This document shows positions 33,669 to 47,199 of a stretch of DNA of 64,000 nucleotides, piece by piece. The stretch covers positions 121,001 through 185,000 of the forward strand of contig JAXRKP010000309.1 in assembly GCA_037039925.1 (NCBI GenBank). The letters run 5' to 3'. Below the pieces are notes generated by a model. The model searched no databases. It was not told the origin of the DNA and was given only the letters and a program-made list of their open reading frames with translations. The translations under genes and the position numbers were made by a program. Each line of letters opens with the position of its first letter. The stretch's first letter is position 1. Source of the DNA: Doris montereyensis. Taxonomy: Eukaryota > Mollusca > Gastropoda > Nudibranchia > Dorididae.

Positions 33669-34575
33669 TCACTGTGGGGTCATTCAACTTTGAAAGAAGA
33701 AAATTGATGCTGCTCATTTTACACATTTGGTCATGGCATTTTTCATGATTGATTCCCGCTCTCAAATCCATCATATTGCCTCTGTATAGAAAATATTTCT
33801 TATCTTAAAAAAACAATGGTCTTCATTGTCTAATTCTAAGTTAACCGTATATGCTCTTTAATTAAATTTTCAAAACCTTCAATTTTTGTTGCTAGGAACG
33901 TGCTGCCAATTTGTGAAATTTTAATAATGAAAGTTTACATTTAGACACATGAAGCAATAACAGTAAGTTTTAATAAATTGCATATACAGAGATCATTGCT
34001 AAAAGGAAAGCTACCATTTGAATTTAAAAATACACATTTAGAAGTCATGGGATTCATAAATAAAGGACAAATTCTTTTTCTATGGACGCTCACATGATAT
34101 CCTTGATAAGCCTAACCCTAAAAAGTATCAAAGAGCCTGGAGCCTGCCTTCGGCCTCATATGGCACTATGGAAATGTTCAACAATATTATTATTATTGCT
34201 ATTATTATTATTATCATTAAGTATCAGTATCATGCAAAGACTTACTGTCAACAACTTTCAAATACTTGTCGCATTTCCCTCCATACCAGAAGATTGGAAG
34301 GTAAGAAGAATTTGGAAATAAACGTCCAGACCAGCCTGCTAGTGAAACTACAAGCGAAATGTCTCCCTTCGTGTCAAAGAGAGGCTTTTCCTGGCATGCA
34401 TCGTATAATAATTATAACATAGATGTTGCTTACAATGACATCATGGCGTTTCTAATTAAAATTCTGTTAAGTATCAGAACATTATATGGACTTGATATCA
34501 TATCTCTGACAACGCAGTTTCTAAGGAGTAATGACGCATCAAATCTGCATTCTTGATAACATTTTCTTTGTTGGA

Positions 34576-35031
34576 TCGACCCTTTGAACCCGAGCCACTG
34601 TAATATCGGTGGGGAACTTATTTTCCTACTCCCCGAGACACTGATATTACAGTGTGTGGGTGTGTCCCTACAGTTGTCGGGTTATAAAGGCGATTAAAAT
34701 TGAGCCACTTGACTTGTGACACTTCAACCAGAACAATAACAAAGCAGAATCAAAATGGCTGCTTCCTTGTGGTGAAAATCGTGTAAATTTGGTGTTTATT
34801 GAATAATTTTGTGCATCAAAGCTGGGTCAACGTGTTGGCAAGATTGGCACAACAAAGTCGAATATTGGAGATGAATAAATGTGAGTAAAAATTTACATGT
34901 AATTAAAAAACAAAACCAAATAATACATTGTTGTTTGCTTCCCTCTTTTCTCCTCATTTTACACGTTTTTGCTCAGGAGCCCAGGGACAGGGTAATTTTA
35001 ATGTTCAGGTGCTCAGGGTTCAAAGGGTTAA
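34576..35031. mobile_element. TTAA-type MITE with internal hairpin
   Basis: Terminal inverted repeats CCCTTTGAACCCGAGC (left) and, reversed, CCCTTTGAACCCTGAGC (right). The right end abuts TTAA (35028-35031), while the left flank reads TCGA, one or two changes from TTAA. Near the left end CACTGTAATATC pairs with GATATTACAGTG about 35 bases later, forming a strong stem. piggyBac-type ends and TTAA flanks are the likeliest origin. Confidence 0.7.
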
Positions 35032-35999
35032 GTCGACTGTTTTAAACTTAAAAAAGTAATATAAAATAATTGTGAAACTTTGCCCAGCAAAATAAACATG
35101 AGTACGATTTGGTTTTTGCTAACGTCCTTCAGCACATTGATTAAAGGGATGGCTAAAAGCAGATTTGTGTCTTTTCAATGCAATTTCAGTCCTGATCTCC
35201 AGCATTGGAGTAAGCATAAAGGTGTGTGCCACTGTCATCAATCAGATTAACAATACTGTGTATCAAGTCTGTCTGCCAAGTTTGAAAGAATGCAAAAGAG
35301 GCCACATCAAAACACTATTGGCAGAGGCAGTTGAACAAAATCATAAATAAAACAGAAAAGACAGTAACAAAGAAGGCATTTCCAATAGCACTACAATCCA
35401 TTATGAGTTTTCGCTATAATGAGGTTAGTGATAAATGGAAAAAAATCAGAAAAAAAAGGAATAAACTTCAACCCTTAAACCTCCACAAAAACTTGACGCT
35501 TATTCAGCAAAAAAGGCCATAAAACTAAAATTTCCTTCTTGTTTTGCGCTAGTTAATAGAATTAATTTTGCAAGAAGCTTCAAATGGATGTAACTGTAAC
35601 ACAACCAATTTCCTTGAAATAGTCATAGATATCTTAAGTAGATATCAGGGAAAAGATTGTGTTTGGTTTTTCTTTATAAAATATCAGTGTGTGAGAAATA
35701 CATGTTTATCACCAGACAATGTAATTCTTGGATTGGTCTTGAGGCCTTGGATTAGCGCGGTTACCTTCCCTTGAACCCGAAACGTTGGACCTTCCCTGAA
35801 TAGCAAAAAGATAGACAAAGATTTGATAAGGAATGTTGAAGACCAGTTAATTTTTTTTTTTTTTGGGTTAAGCGTTTGGTTCACTGAAATTACGAACAAG
35901 TCACTTGTGTTTATTAACTTGACAGTCTTGTCAAAGAAAAGTATGCAAAGGAAGCGGGGCTTTCAGAGAAATCTGGACGACAAATAAACAAGAGCAGGT

Positions 36000-36146
36000 T
36001 TGAATTTTCACCAGGGCTTTATCAGTCATTCACGGGACACTACGGCACATGCTTAATATGAGAAAACTGTTTAAACTGCAGGGGCTTGAACCCATGACCG
36101 TTTGGTTGACAGGCCATCATCTTGCCTCTGGACTACCGAGTGCCCA
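36000..36146 (-). mobile_element. tRNA-derived SINE (family B), partial
   Basis: Contains GGGGCTTGAACCCATGACCG and CATCTTGCCTCTGGACTACC on the + strand, the reversed tRNA-like head seen at 23800. The body is mostly lost. Confidence 0.7.
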
Positions 36147-36444
36147 GACACCGGACTCCCAACAGACATGCTGCTCACAGCGATGGAGGATAGAGACATA
36201 GAGGCGGAAAGAGGTCATGCGTTGAATGACTTTTTCATAGAGCTTATCTATTTGATTCCACATCCTTCAAACAAAAAAATTGTAGCATATACTTGGCAAA
36301 TATAATATAAGACCAATAATTTATCTTTTCATGGTTGATCTTATGTTTTTAATGTCAATGTCTTCATTTACGGCAAGGAGAAGACCTAATATCCATTCTG
36401 CTCATGGAAATAAACGCTGTCTTTTCACTCTTTTCCCTCACGAT

Positions 36445-37658
36445 ACAGGTATTTGTTCTATATTATACAACATCCTTCTTGCTTTCACTAAACATATATT
36501 TGTTCTTTTTGCTTACACTAAACATGTATTTGTTCTATATTACACAACATTCTTTTTGCTTACACTATACATGTATTTGGTCTTTTTTACACAACTTTCC
36601 TTTTGCTTTCACTAAACATATATTTAATCTATGTTATACAACTTCCTTTTTGCTTTTAATATACCTGTATTTGTTTTATATTACACAACTTTCCTTTTAC
36701 CGTCACTATATATGTATTTGTTCTATGTTACACAACATCCTGTTTGCTTTCACTGTACATGTATTTATTCTATATTCCCCAAAATCCTTTTTGCTCTCAC
36801 TATACATGTATTTGTTCTATATTCCCCAAAAATCCTTTTTGCTTTCACTATACATGTATTTGTTCTATGTTACACAACAGCATGTTTGTTTTGATTTTAC
36901 ATGCATTTGTTCTATGTTACACAATATCATTTTTGCTTACACTATATATGTATTTGTTCTATATTACACGACTTTTCTTTTGCTTTCACTATACATGTAT
37001 TTGTTCTATATTATCCAAAATCCTTTTTGCTTTCACTATTCATGTATTTGTTCTATGTTACACAATATTCTTTTTGCTTTCACTATTCATGTATTTGTTC
37101 TATGTTACACAATATTCTTTTTGCTTTCACTATTCATGTATTTGTTCTATGTTACACAATATTCTTTTTGCTTTCACTATTCATGTATTTGTTCTATGTT
37201 ACACAATATTCTTTTTGCTTTCACTATTCATGTATTTGTTTTATGTTACACAATATTCTTTTTGCTTTCCTATACATGTATTTGTTTCATGTTACACAAT
37301 ATTCTTTTTGCTTACACTATACATGTATTTATTCTATATTACATAACTTTCATTTTCCTTTCACTATACATGTATTGTTCTATGGTACCCAAAATATTTT
37401 TTGCTTTCACTACACATGTGTTTGTTCCATGTTACACAATATTATTTTTGCTTTCACTATACATGTGTTTGTTTCATGTTACACAATATTATTTTTGCTT
37501 ACACTATACATGTATTTATTCTATATTACATAACTTTCATTTTCCTTTCACTATACATGTATTTGTTCTATGGTACCCAAAATATTTTTTGCTTTCACTA
37601 TACATGTGTTTGTTCCATGTTACACAATACTCTGTTTGTTTTCAGTATACATGTATTT
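36445..37658. repeat. 47-bp minisatellite, about 26 copies
   Basis: The unit contains TTTGTTCTATGTTACACAAT, ATTCTTTTTGCTTTCACTAT and TCATGTA. The middle copies (about 37030-37260) are nearly identical and the edges are diverged. The unit has no stop in any forward frame and its length is not a multiple of three. This creates a 418-codon ORF (36404-37660) and several overlapping ones that are not genes: the protein cycles every 47 residues through all three frames. Confidence 0.97.
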
Positions 37659-37999
37659 AAGCATGGTATTCCAATTTTATATCAGTCTGTCACAGTTGGT
37701 AAATAGAAAATCCTTAAAATTCTCATAATAAATAGTGACTGGCATGAGAGATGATGAAAATAATAGTATACAGGGTTCCTTTGTAATATCTTTATATCAC
37801 TACTCAATTACAATTTTTGCCAAATAATTATTTTGATTTAGTTTTCCTTTCGTCCCACATCCTTGAAATTAGCTTCCTTCAAAGAGATACTATTTACAAA
37901 GCTTGTATGTAAATTTATGAAATCTTGTCCCAATTTAGGAATCAGTCAAGGATAAGGATAGACTATGTCTCCCACGTGAATATCTCCACGACATAAATA

Positions 38000-38230
38000 A
38001 ATAAAGTATCAGTAGTCTTGTGAGATATGAGATGTCCACTCTCACACATCAGGAATCCTGGGCTCAAATCATAGCAAAGCCATGCAAATCCTATACTCAA
38101 ATTTTAGTGTTTTTTTGCACTAACAACCAGAACAGCTAGGCTTGATCTAGCTCCTAAACTTATTGAAGAGGGCTGGGGGAGACTCGCAGCTCCATGTACA
38201 CATGGTCATAAAATGCCCTTAAATCAGCTA
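38000..38230 (+). mobile_element. tRNA-derived SINE (family A), diverged copy
   Basis: Contains AGGAATCCTGGGCTCAAATC (box B-like), GAACAGCTAGGCTTGATCTA and GGTCATAAAATGCCCTT. Resemblance to the 27118 copy is clear only at the head and the ordering. Confidence 0.5.
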
Positions 38231-39269
38231 AAAGGACTGCTTTGGCACTTCTTCCTAGTTCATACTGAAGATCACTACATAAACTGATTGTGAACACGCA
38301 AACACACCAACAGAAAAACATGCATGGCAATGTTTGTATTTATTAACTTTTATAGAGTGTATATTTATAGAGCGTATATTTATAGAGTATGTATCAATAA
38401 TATAAACTCTGAACTCTGGGGTAAAACAATGAACAAACATTGGGAATCAAACAAAATTCCAATAAATAATACATGCATTGATTTGCTTGGAAATATTTTG
38501 TTTGTTTTATTAATATTTAGGTTAAAGTATTTGATACTTTCAGCAAGTCAAGTGATCATATCAGACTCAGTAACACGGTAATCAATAACTTGCAAAAAAA
38601 GTGCTCTAGAAATCAATGATAAAGACGTGAGATTGAGTGAAAATAAAGTGAAACATGCAAGTTAAAACAAATTTAAACAAAAGAAAAAACTTTATAACCA
38701 TCCAAGAACTAGAATTACCAAAAGAACAGTTAAAACTCAACTAAAAACTGCAACAAAAACAGCTACGAATATTTTTTCAAACTGTGCTGATATATTACCT
38801 CCATGTGGAGTAATCACAGCAACAGAAGGAAGGGGAGAAAACAATACAACACCGTCACCTCCCAACCCCAGGCCACAAGGCAACCTAGTAAGATATACAA
38901 CCCTTCCCCCCCCCCCCTCATCCCCCTAAAAAAATAATAATTTAATGTCAAACATCAACAACAATAAACATGGCATACACAAAAGCAGGAATGTATGGCA
39001 GGAAATGATGTGAATCATTTATGTAAGATACCATGGAGAAAAGAAATTACATGGTGTAATTTTCAACTGAAATTTCTTCTACGGTTAATAAATGGCAAAT
39101 CTTAACATATTATATCTCATTAAGTAACAATAAAGTAAAGTCTTTCATCAAATTCAACAATTTAAATGGAAAAAAAAAATTCTTTTGTCTATTTCATGAG
39201 ACTCTAGCTAAGAGACTTAAATATTATGCCCAATTTTCCCACTGCTTACGTGTTCAAGACTAATCATGA

Positions 39270-39615
39270 ATACAGGCATCTTTTAAGATCCAAGACAGAA
39301 GTACTGATATCAAAGGAACCCTTCCCATCCCTGACCCCTGCATATAGATTGCAAATCCTTAGTGAGCATCCTTCTAAAAACAGGCGTCTCTACAAGATCT
39401 GAGATAGAAATACTGGTGCCAAAGCAAAGAATTAGTCCCCGACCCATAGAGATGGTAAATCCTAAGCGAATCTTCTCCTGAATACAGGCGTCTTTTGAGT
39501 GCTGAGATGGTCTGAGATACAAGTACTGGTATGAAGGAAATTATTTCCCCTCCTCCCTCTCCTCCATCCCCTTGCGTAAAGGTGGCAGATTCTAAGTGTC
39601 TACACATGAAAGGGT
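39270..39615. repeat. Three diverged tandem copies of a roughly 115-bp unit
   Basis: Each copy runs ATCCTT or CTGAA, ACAGGCGTCT or ACAGGCATCT, GAGATAGAAATACTGGTGCC (or its variants), a C-rich CCCCGACCCAT-like block and GGTAAATCCTAAGCG. Similarity is patchy but the order is kept in all three. Confidence 0.65.
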
Positions 39616-40378
39616 TTGTTTAAGCGCTAGGAAGAAAACAAATACTTTGATAGTAAGAATAAGGGCAAAATGGAATGAATGTGAATGTTACTAACATTCG
39701 GTATAACTCTCTCAGGATATGACATAGCACATATTTAAGATTGTAGGATCCTTAAAGGTCCTTACGTGCTGCCCAAGCACCACGGGGTAAGAAAGTAAAG
39801 GCGATCTTGATTTTAAACACTCTAGGCAACTCCCCATAGATTTTATGGCAGGTTAGACAGATCAAACCAAATGCCTAAAATATACCTTGATCAAATCCCA
39901 AAATTATGCCTTGATATTGGTGACCCTACTTCAAATGATCATAAATAGTCTGTATGAAATGTATGCTACACATTTCAACAGAGAGTGTCATGGCACATCC
40001 AGTCGTTTCTATTTTATCACTAGCATTAGTTTTAGTTGGGCTACACAACATTGAATAAATGGACAGAGCAATGCCAAGGCCTTTCCTTTCAATTTTAAAA
40101 TTGAAGCCTATGGTTAGTGATTTTAAATAGAATTGCAGCAAGAATAATGACCCAATAAAGCATAAATTTAAATTATTGTATCTAATGTGGCACTAGAAAA
40201 AAAGGCACAGAAGAAAAAATACTGACAAAATGGCACAGCAGTGCATATATTTAGCACAAAATTTAAAAAATCCACACAGACACAACTGCTCTGCCCCCGA
40301 AAAAAAAACCCCAACAAACAGAGAAACAAAAATGTTGATTTAGCTTTCATCTATATGTTAAAAGCAAAGTTCTTTTCT

Positions 40379-40460
40379 AGAGCCCGGATCGTATCCCGGT
40401 TTCTGCAATTTTACGCGGAACAGGTGATAATATTATCAATAATCACCTGCTGGTGTATGT
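40379..40460 (-). mobile_element. SINE family A 3' fragment
   Basis: CCCGGTTTCTGCAATTTTAC and AATAATCACCTGCTGG are the reverse complement of the 3' body of family A (compare 51477-51560). Confidence 0.6.
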
Positions 40461-40639
40461 GTGTGTATGTGTAACAGTTACATTGTAAAGGAGCAATCTC
40501 TTAATCCTTTCTGCTGTTACTTTGCGCTTAAAATTTGTTCAAAATGATGAAAGCCACAGTTTGAACTATTCATTCACAAGGCTCCCATAAACGATCTAGC
40601 ATTTGATGAAGCTTTAAAACATGCGCTTGAATTTGCATC

Positions 40640-40916
40640 TGATAGATCTCAATTTGTGAACTGTGAGTAAATGTTTTGCTCCTTCATTATAAAAAATTAT
40701 AATTGTTGTTTTTTTTTTTCACAATTTATACAGAACGCATTTTCAAACTCATCGGGCTAAACGACCAAATTATCAGTGATAGATCTCAATGCATAAGTAA
40801 ATGTTTTGCTCCTTCATTATAACAAATAATAATTTTTTAAATTTTCTTTTCACAATTTATACAGAACGTATTTTCAAACTCATGGGGGGCTAAACGACCA
40901 AAATTATCAGTAATAG
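40640..40916. repeat. Tandem duplication of about 140 bp
   Basis: GATAGATCTCAAT, AGTAAATGTTTTGCTCCTTC, TCACAATTTATACAGAACG and TTTTCAAACTCAT...GGCTAAACGACCAAA each occur twice in the same order, with small differences. Confidence 0.85.
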
Positions 40917-42771
40917 AGCTGTAGTTGCGGATCAGTGCAAAGCCTCAGAGTTGAAATTACCCGGGCCCTAATCCCTCTATACCTTGTTTTCAGTCACAAC
41001 ACCGAACACTATCTACTACACATACACTAAGTGAGTACGTCTGTTGTACCATTGTACCTCATGACAAGCATAATATGCTGGTGAACACAAACCATCAATT
41101 GCTCCAAAGAGCAATAACATTAAAGCACCATTTTTCACAAACTAGTTAAAATCTAATGAAAGCTGAAGAGTTGTAAAAGCAAGACAATAATAATAATACA
41201 ACTCCAACAAAGCATGCTTCAAAATTATGTACAATACAGAATGTTGGTAAAAGGTTAACATTTACAGTTCATCAATGGTAAAACATTGACTGAATCTTAA
41301 GTAAACAAAATGTATCAACAAGCAATACAAAAGAAATATAAAAAAACAAAAAGAAAAGCAGCAAAAGCTATGAAATACATGCATGGTTTGTGACACGTAC
41401 AATGATCAGGCCAAAGAACACAACTTGCACATTATGCAGTGAAACGAAAGTTAGGCACTTCATTATGCACATCAATAACAGTTTCAACAAGATACAAAAT
41501 AATATCTAGAGTTGAGAAAACGTGCATTGAAATTATCCATAGTGATTTATTTAAAAAAGAAGGTATTTTATATAAGAAATGCTTCCAATAATTCTTGAAT
41601 GAAATCAAGAAAGGAAACAGTAGAGAAATATAAAGCTTTGAAAGGAGAAAAAGACAAAAAGAAATTCCCATTCTGACTTCATCATGCAAATCAATAAAGA
41701 TGATCAGCAACAAGTGACCAACAAACGACTGATATCTTACACCAGAGATCATACATACTCATCAGACACCCAATCCCAGTTCTCCTTCCTTCTATTCTAT
41801 CCCATTTATCGGCCAAAAAAACAAAACAAAAACAAACAGACAAGAAAAACAAAAAGAACAACATGGATGTCAAAAGCCTACTCAGATAGCCTCAAAATTC
41901 ATTTAACCTCTGATACACTGGATTTCCGGCTAAAACCGGAAGAGTGTCATCCCTGAAGCAAGTATTACTTCATAAGCTTTTGGGATGTGGGAAATGGGAA
42001 AGGGGGGTGGGGGTGGGAGTGGTGTGTCCTCTATCACGCATACATTCAATAAAGATTTACAATTACTAAACACATTGACTGACGCAAGAAGTCAGTCATA
42101 CATGTAGGTGCACAAGTAGGGAAAAAAGGAAGATAAGGAGTGAAAGAAGTTACAAAAGTAACGTTTGTGGACAATATGCTTTTCAACACATTTCGCTTAA
42201 AGCACATATTGTCAAGCTGCTACCCTCTTTGGCATAAGCCATTATTTCGACTTTAGAAATTTCGGTATTCACAAAAACACTGTTTTGTTTGCTTCAAACA
42301 CAATACCTTTTTTATTTGTTAGTGCATTTTGAATGAAACTTAATTGATATCATCTGTATGCATCTTGGGAACGCAAACAAGACTTAATTCACTTTTAGCC
42401 TAACCCAGTCCCTAAACTTAGGCCAGGAGGGTAGTGCCATGACGATATATATATATTAAGTATAAGTATAATATATTAGTATATTAAATTATCATCTTAA
42501 ACATAATATGTGAATATCTTTAAGAACAAATATAATAGAGTAATTTCAAACAACTTACAAATAAATTTATTTGAAGTGATCGCCTTTTTCCAACTCATAA
42601 TGAAGTTACATTGACAAAAGACAAAATCCCTTATCATCAGTTTCTCTCATCACTCTCCTTTAGCCCTACTTTATTGTGAATGCAAAAAAAAAAAAAAAAA
42701 AACCAACTCGCATAAATAAAACCATCATGTCTACAAAAAAAATATCATGAAAATTTTACCCCCGTCAAAAA

Positions 42772-42838
42772 AAGTGTGAGGAAAGAGTGAAAAGGAAGAA
42801 GTAGGACCTACCAGTCATACTCACCCACCTCACATAAA
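42772..42838 (+). repeat. Dispersed repeat R, 3' part
   Basis: GTGTGAGGAAAGAGTGAAAA and AAGAAGTAGGACCTACCAGT, then TCACCCACC. Confidence 0.8.
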
Positions 42839-43589
42839 ACTAGAAAACTAAAGAAAACCAATATGTCACCAAATTCCATATCTCTCACTTTTACATTGAA
42901 AAAGCAACAAAAACAAACCCAAACAAGCAAACAAAAGAAAATAAATAGAAACAACAACCAAGCAAACCTCAACATTTTTTTTTTGTGTTCAAAATAAAAA
43001 TGAGGATAATATCATATGTAAATTTTACATACACAAAAAAATTCTTTCAATGTAATAAAAATGAGAGTATGTTATTCAAATTAACTATTCAATCAGTGTT
43101 CTAAATTTTGATTTTAGCTTATCACGGCTATTTGTCAGATCCACGTGACGTGAAATTTTACCTGATATCAATGAACATTCCCCAAAAAATACATTGCAAA
43201 AATTGCGTATAAACTTGATGTAAAGAATGTAAAAACATGCTTCTCCGAAACAAAAACAAAACATTTGCAGAAACAAACAAAAATTCAACTACAACACAAA
43301 GGAAGCAAACCACAAAAAGTTGCTATTGTGTGCACTTTGACAACAATTTGGACAGACATTATTTTTTTTATAATAATTTGAGAGAGCGAAAAAGTGAGTA
43401 ACACGAGAACATGCCTTAACATCATGCAAAAATGGGCAGGGCATCCCAGGGTGAAATTCATACCCATATTGCGGCCGGGTACTGACTATCATTTAACTCT
43501 TCCTCAAGGCCTTGGTGAGGGGGCGGGTTATGTACAGACTGCAAAAAGAATGAGAGCTGCAATCAATACACATGTATGTCAATCCAGAT

Positions 43590-43715
43590 GAAATTTCACT
43601 GAAATTTACCCCATCCACTGTATGCGGCGATTCAGGGTTAATTAAAAGGATACAGCAAGATGAAAGATAGCGAAAGAAGAACCTACCAGCATTGCCAGCT
43701 AGCCGCCCACTCCAG
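43590..43715 (+). repeat. Dispersed repeat R, copy
   Basis: CATCCACTGTATGCGGCGAT, TCAGGGTTAATTAAAAGG and AAAGATAGCGAAAGAAGAAC, then CTACCAGCATTGCCAGC. Confidence 0.85.
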
Positions 43716-43849
43716 ATGAGGAAATCAAAAATGTAAGCAAGCGATTGAAACACAAATCAAACATTGAAAACTGTACACAGTGAATAAAACTGCATTCAAT
43801 AAATCATCTTCTCTGTATTATCCCACAACTGACTTGTTTGTTTGTTTCT

Positions 43850-43975
43850 TGGAATTTCACCCATCCACCATATGTGGTGCTCTCAGAGTTAACTGAGAGG
43901 AAACAGCAACATGAAAGACGTGTGAGGAAAGAGTGAAAGGAAGAAGTAGGACCTACCAGATATTCTCACCCACCT
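43850..43975 (+). repeat. Dispersed repeat R, well-kept copy
   Basis: GGAATTTCACCCATCCACCA, TATGTGGTGCTCTCAGAGTT, GAGAGGAAACAGCAACATGA, GGAAAGAGTGAAAGGAAGAA and GTAGGACCTACCAGATATTC. At least nine copies lie in this window in both orientations. No terminal repeats, box A or box B are evident, so its class is unknown. Confidence 0.85.
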
Positions 43976-44224
43976 TCCATTCCCACAACTCAGAGAGAAT
44001 TGAGGATATGAAATTTTTAAGGAAAAAGAACAAACAGAAGCAAGCTTAATCTTATTGAAATTATACTAACTACACAACTTTCAAATCACATCTTAAAACA
44101 GAACTATTCAGGCAAGCATATTATTAACGTTTATTGCTTGTGTACAATTGTGTGATTTCTAAGAAGCACCTTAGAGCATGCAAAATGGATTAAATGCATT
44201 ATACAACTGACTTATTCTTATTAT

Positions 44225-44388
<164 letters not shown>

Positions 44389-45825
44389 CTGGCTTGGTTG
44401 AGTAAGGTTACTAAAGGGTTGACACTTTTTATCCTCATCTTTCTCTTTTAAAAAAACCCCGATACCATAGCTGCTAACCTCTTCAAGTCTAAAAACAGCA
44501 TAATATTCCATAAAACATTGATCATTTAACTTGAATTAACCCTCTTTAAAGCAAAAAACAAAAAGTTTACTGATCGCTAGCTAATCTTCAAATACACACT
44601 TTTCAAAGTAAATACAGACTTAGACTCAGCCAAAATAACATACTAAATACATTTTCAGCGTACTGGTTGGCAGTTATGCTAGACAATGATTGAGAGCAAA
44701 AAGGAAATATATATAACAGGACAACTTTGAATGTTCGAACAGACTTCACACAGAAAATAACTAGTAATGCTTTTGAGTAAGAATCACTAATGATTGAAAT
44801 ACAACATAAAAAGAAAAAATTGTAATACAAGCTGAGTAAACAAACAAAACAACTGAAAAATCAAAACATATTTCTGCCCTTCCTCTTGTCTTCTATTTCT
44901 TTGGTCTCAGCATAATGCTACCGCTCTGATCAAAGGCCTATAAAGCGCAAAAAAAAAAAAGGAGAAAATTTTTTCTTTTTTCATAAATCAAAAGCTTTTT
45001 TACCTGATAAATATGCGGTTAAAATCCTGGGTTTGAGAGATTGAGGCAAGTGCTTTTATTCGTCACTTGACCACTATACAAAAAGACTAGCTTATCACTC
45101 TGCTCTGTTCAATGCGAAAATCAGTTTGTTTGCCTCTCCTGTAAAATTGAGTGCATGGCGCTTAGGGCTTTTGGTCAGAGCAGTGGCGGTAATTTTATTT
45201 CTTTTCTTAGCAAATAATGATAAAAATCTTATATAATAAAAAATAGATTATTTCATGAGCAAAACTTAGACTGAGCGAATCTCAGGAACGACTATGATTT
45301 CAAACGTCAAATTGCACATGGAGTTAGAGAATCGATGTGGAATCGACAATTGTCGGTCTAGAATTATGGCAACAGCTGTTATACCTTCACTCCTGCCATT
45401 TGAGTCATGAATTATTTATACGAATGAACGCAGACATGAAGACTTCGAAGCCTTGCTTCTACCAAACGACAGTAGTAAATAAATAAAAGGAAGTCAATGT
45501 AATTATACCAGTTTGAGTCATTTAGCGCAAATGCCTGTACCTAATAATATTTTACGATTTGGTGATTGAGTTTTGCAGCCCTAATCCTTTTAAATGCATT
45601 TAGTGGTTTAAAGACATGCTGTTCCGAAGAGACATTAAATCCTTGAGACACCATTTTGGTCCTTTCCTTCAAAGAATTTTGGCCGTACATTTAGTAAAAT
45701 ACTGTCATCTAATAGATCTGTAAGTAAACCAAGACCAATTCATTCAATTCAATGTGATTCAAATGTTCAGTCTTCGCCCGCTAGCCCATGTTTGTGTAAA
45801 TTACTAGCCTATTGTAATTGTATTC

Positions 45826-46735
45826 TTGATGGGAAAGCGAAAGCAAAGCCTTAGCTACCATACTCGAAATGTCAAGCGAAAACAAAAGGTACATTCAAAT
45901 TCCCGCACCGGTAACAATATTGACAATGACGTAGATCTAGAATCAAGGCCAGATCTAGCACTAGATAATGATAACATAGATCTAGATCTAGAAGCAAGAG
46001 CAAAGCGAAAACATGAGGTTCTGTCAACTTCACGTTACAATGTTGACAATCATGTAGATCTAGATCTAGAATCTAGACCAGATCTAGATATTAATACAGA
46101 AGCAAGAGCAGATTTTCTAGATCTAGACCAATGTCCAATACCCAGTCCAATCCCTGCATGAGGTAGACTTCAAAATATGTTGTTACAGGAATGAGGCTTT
46201 GATTCAAGACCAAATAGATCTAGACACAGCTCATCAAGTCCTGCGTATAGATCAAGAGAATGCTTTAGATCTATATCATTTCCCTAATGTACTGAGACAC
46301 CAGCTGTCTGCCATGGAAGTAGTTTGCAATTTCTGTCAAGCAAAGCTGTTTGGAAAAGAAACTAAAAGTCTCTGCTGTGCAAATGGACAAGTCATTCTTC
46401 CTCCACTACAGACAACTCCTCCTCTTATGAAAGACCTGTTTCTAGAAAATTCTGTTGCTGCCAAGCAATTTGTTTAAATGTACGTGCATACAACAGTTTG
46501 GCCTTTGCATCTCTGGGAGCAAATGAAGACATTTTACCTGCCGTCATATACACACCTTTCGAATTAATGGTGAGGTCCATCATCGTATAGGTCATTTAAT
46601 GCCAGAAGATGGTGATTAACCGAAGTTTGCACAAATTTACATACATGATCCACAAAATGAACTGGAGAATCGTGCACAGTGGAATACTCATTTAGATTTG
46701 AGCATTCAAATAGATCTGTAGCATTGTTTATCCGT
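45826..46735 (+). pseudogene. Helitron Rep/helicase N-terminal fragment
   Basis: A broken coding stretch. The first ORF (45826-46161) has a basic KRKQ start and repeated DLDLESRPDL units. The second (46199-46477) holds VVCNFCQAKLFGKE, SLCCANGQVILPPL and PPLMKDLF. After frameshifts come NVRAYNSLAFASLGA, then FRINGEVHHRIGHLMPEDGD and PKFAQIYIHDPQNE. That order (CxxC, CC-GKV-LP, IR-YNS-AF-S-GA, F-I-G-HRIG-L, P-FAQ-YI-D) is the Helitron-like N domain that precedes the Rep nuclease in rolling-circle Helitron proteins. Rep His-hydrophobe-His and the helicase are absent. It is a decayed or truncated copy; element ends were not found. Confidence 0.8.
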
Positions 46736-47199
46736 TTTGTAAACGGGTTGCTGCACTAATGGTATAAGAAAAAGATACCGTGATGGCTATATCCTTGAGG
46801 AGAGATAAGGTATTGTTGCTCCATGTAAAAAAAAACAACAACAAAATAGTACTCTATAAGTGTACACCTTTAACAGAAAAAAAAAAGGATGAACCTATGG
46901 ACAAGGGATGACAAAAGAGTAAATAATACATAGAAAAGGTGTGAGAAGAGACATACAATAAGTGGAGAAATCAAGGGGCAGTCACAAGAAGAGAGGAAAG
47001 AATGATGAAAGAAATCAAGCAAAATTTGAAGTCAAAGATTCTTCAATTTGAACATGTCATACAAAGGGCTAAACCCCAAAGCTGCTTTTTTTGTCTTGTT
47101 TTTGTAGGTGAAATGTTTATCTGAAGTGTTCCTTTCGTCTCTACACTCTTATGAAGTATTTTGCTCGTATCATTTCTCATATGTAGTTTCATCACATAC

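Noticed and set aside
36404..37660. 418-codon ORF as a real gene
   Set aside because: Entirely the 47-bp satellite; the reading cycles through all frames and shows no domain.
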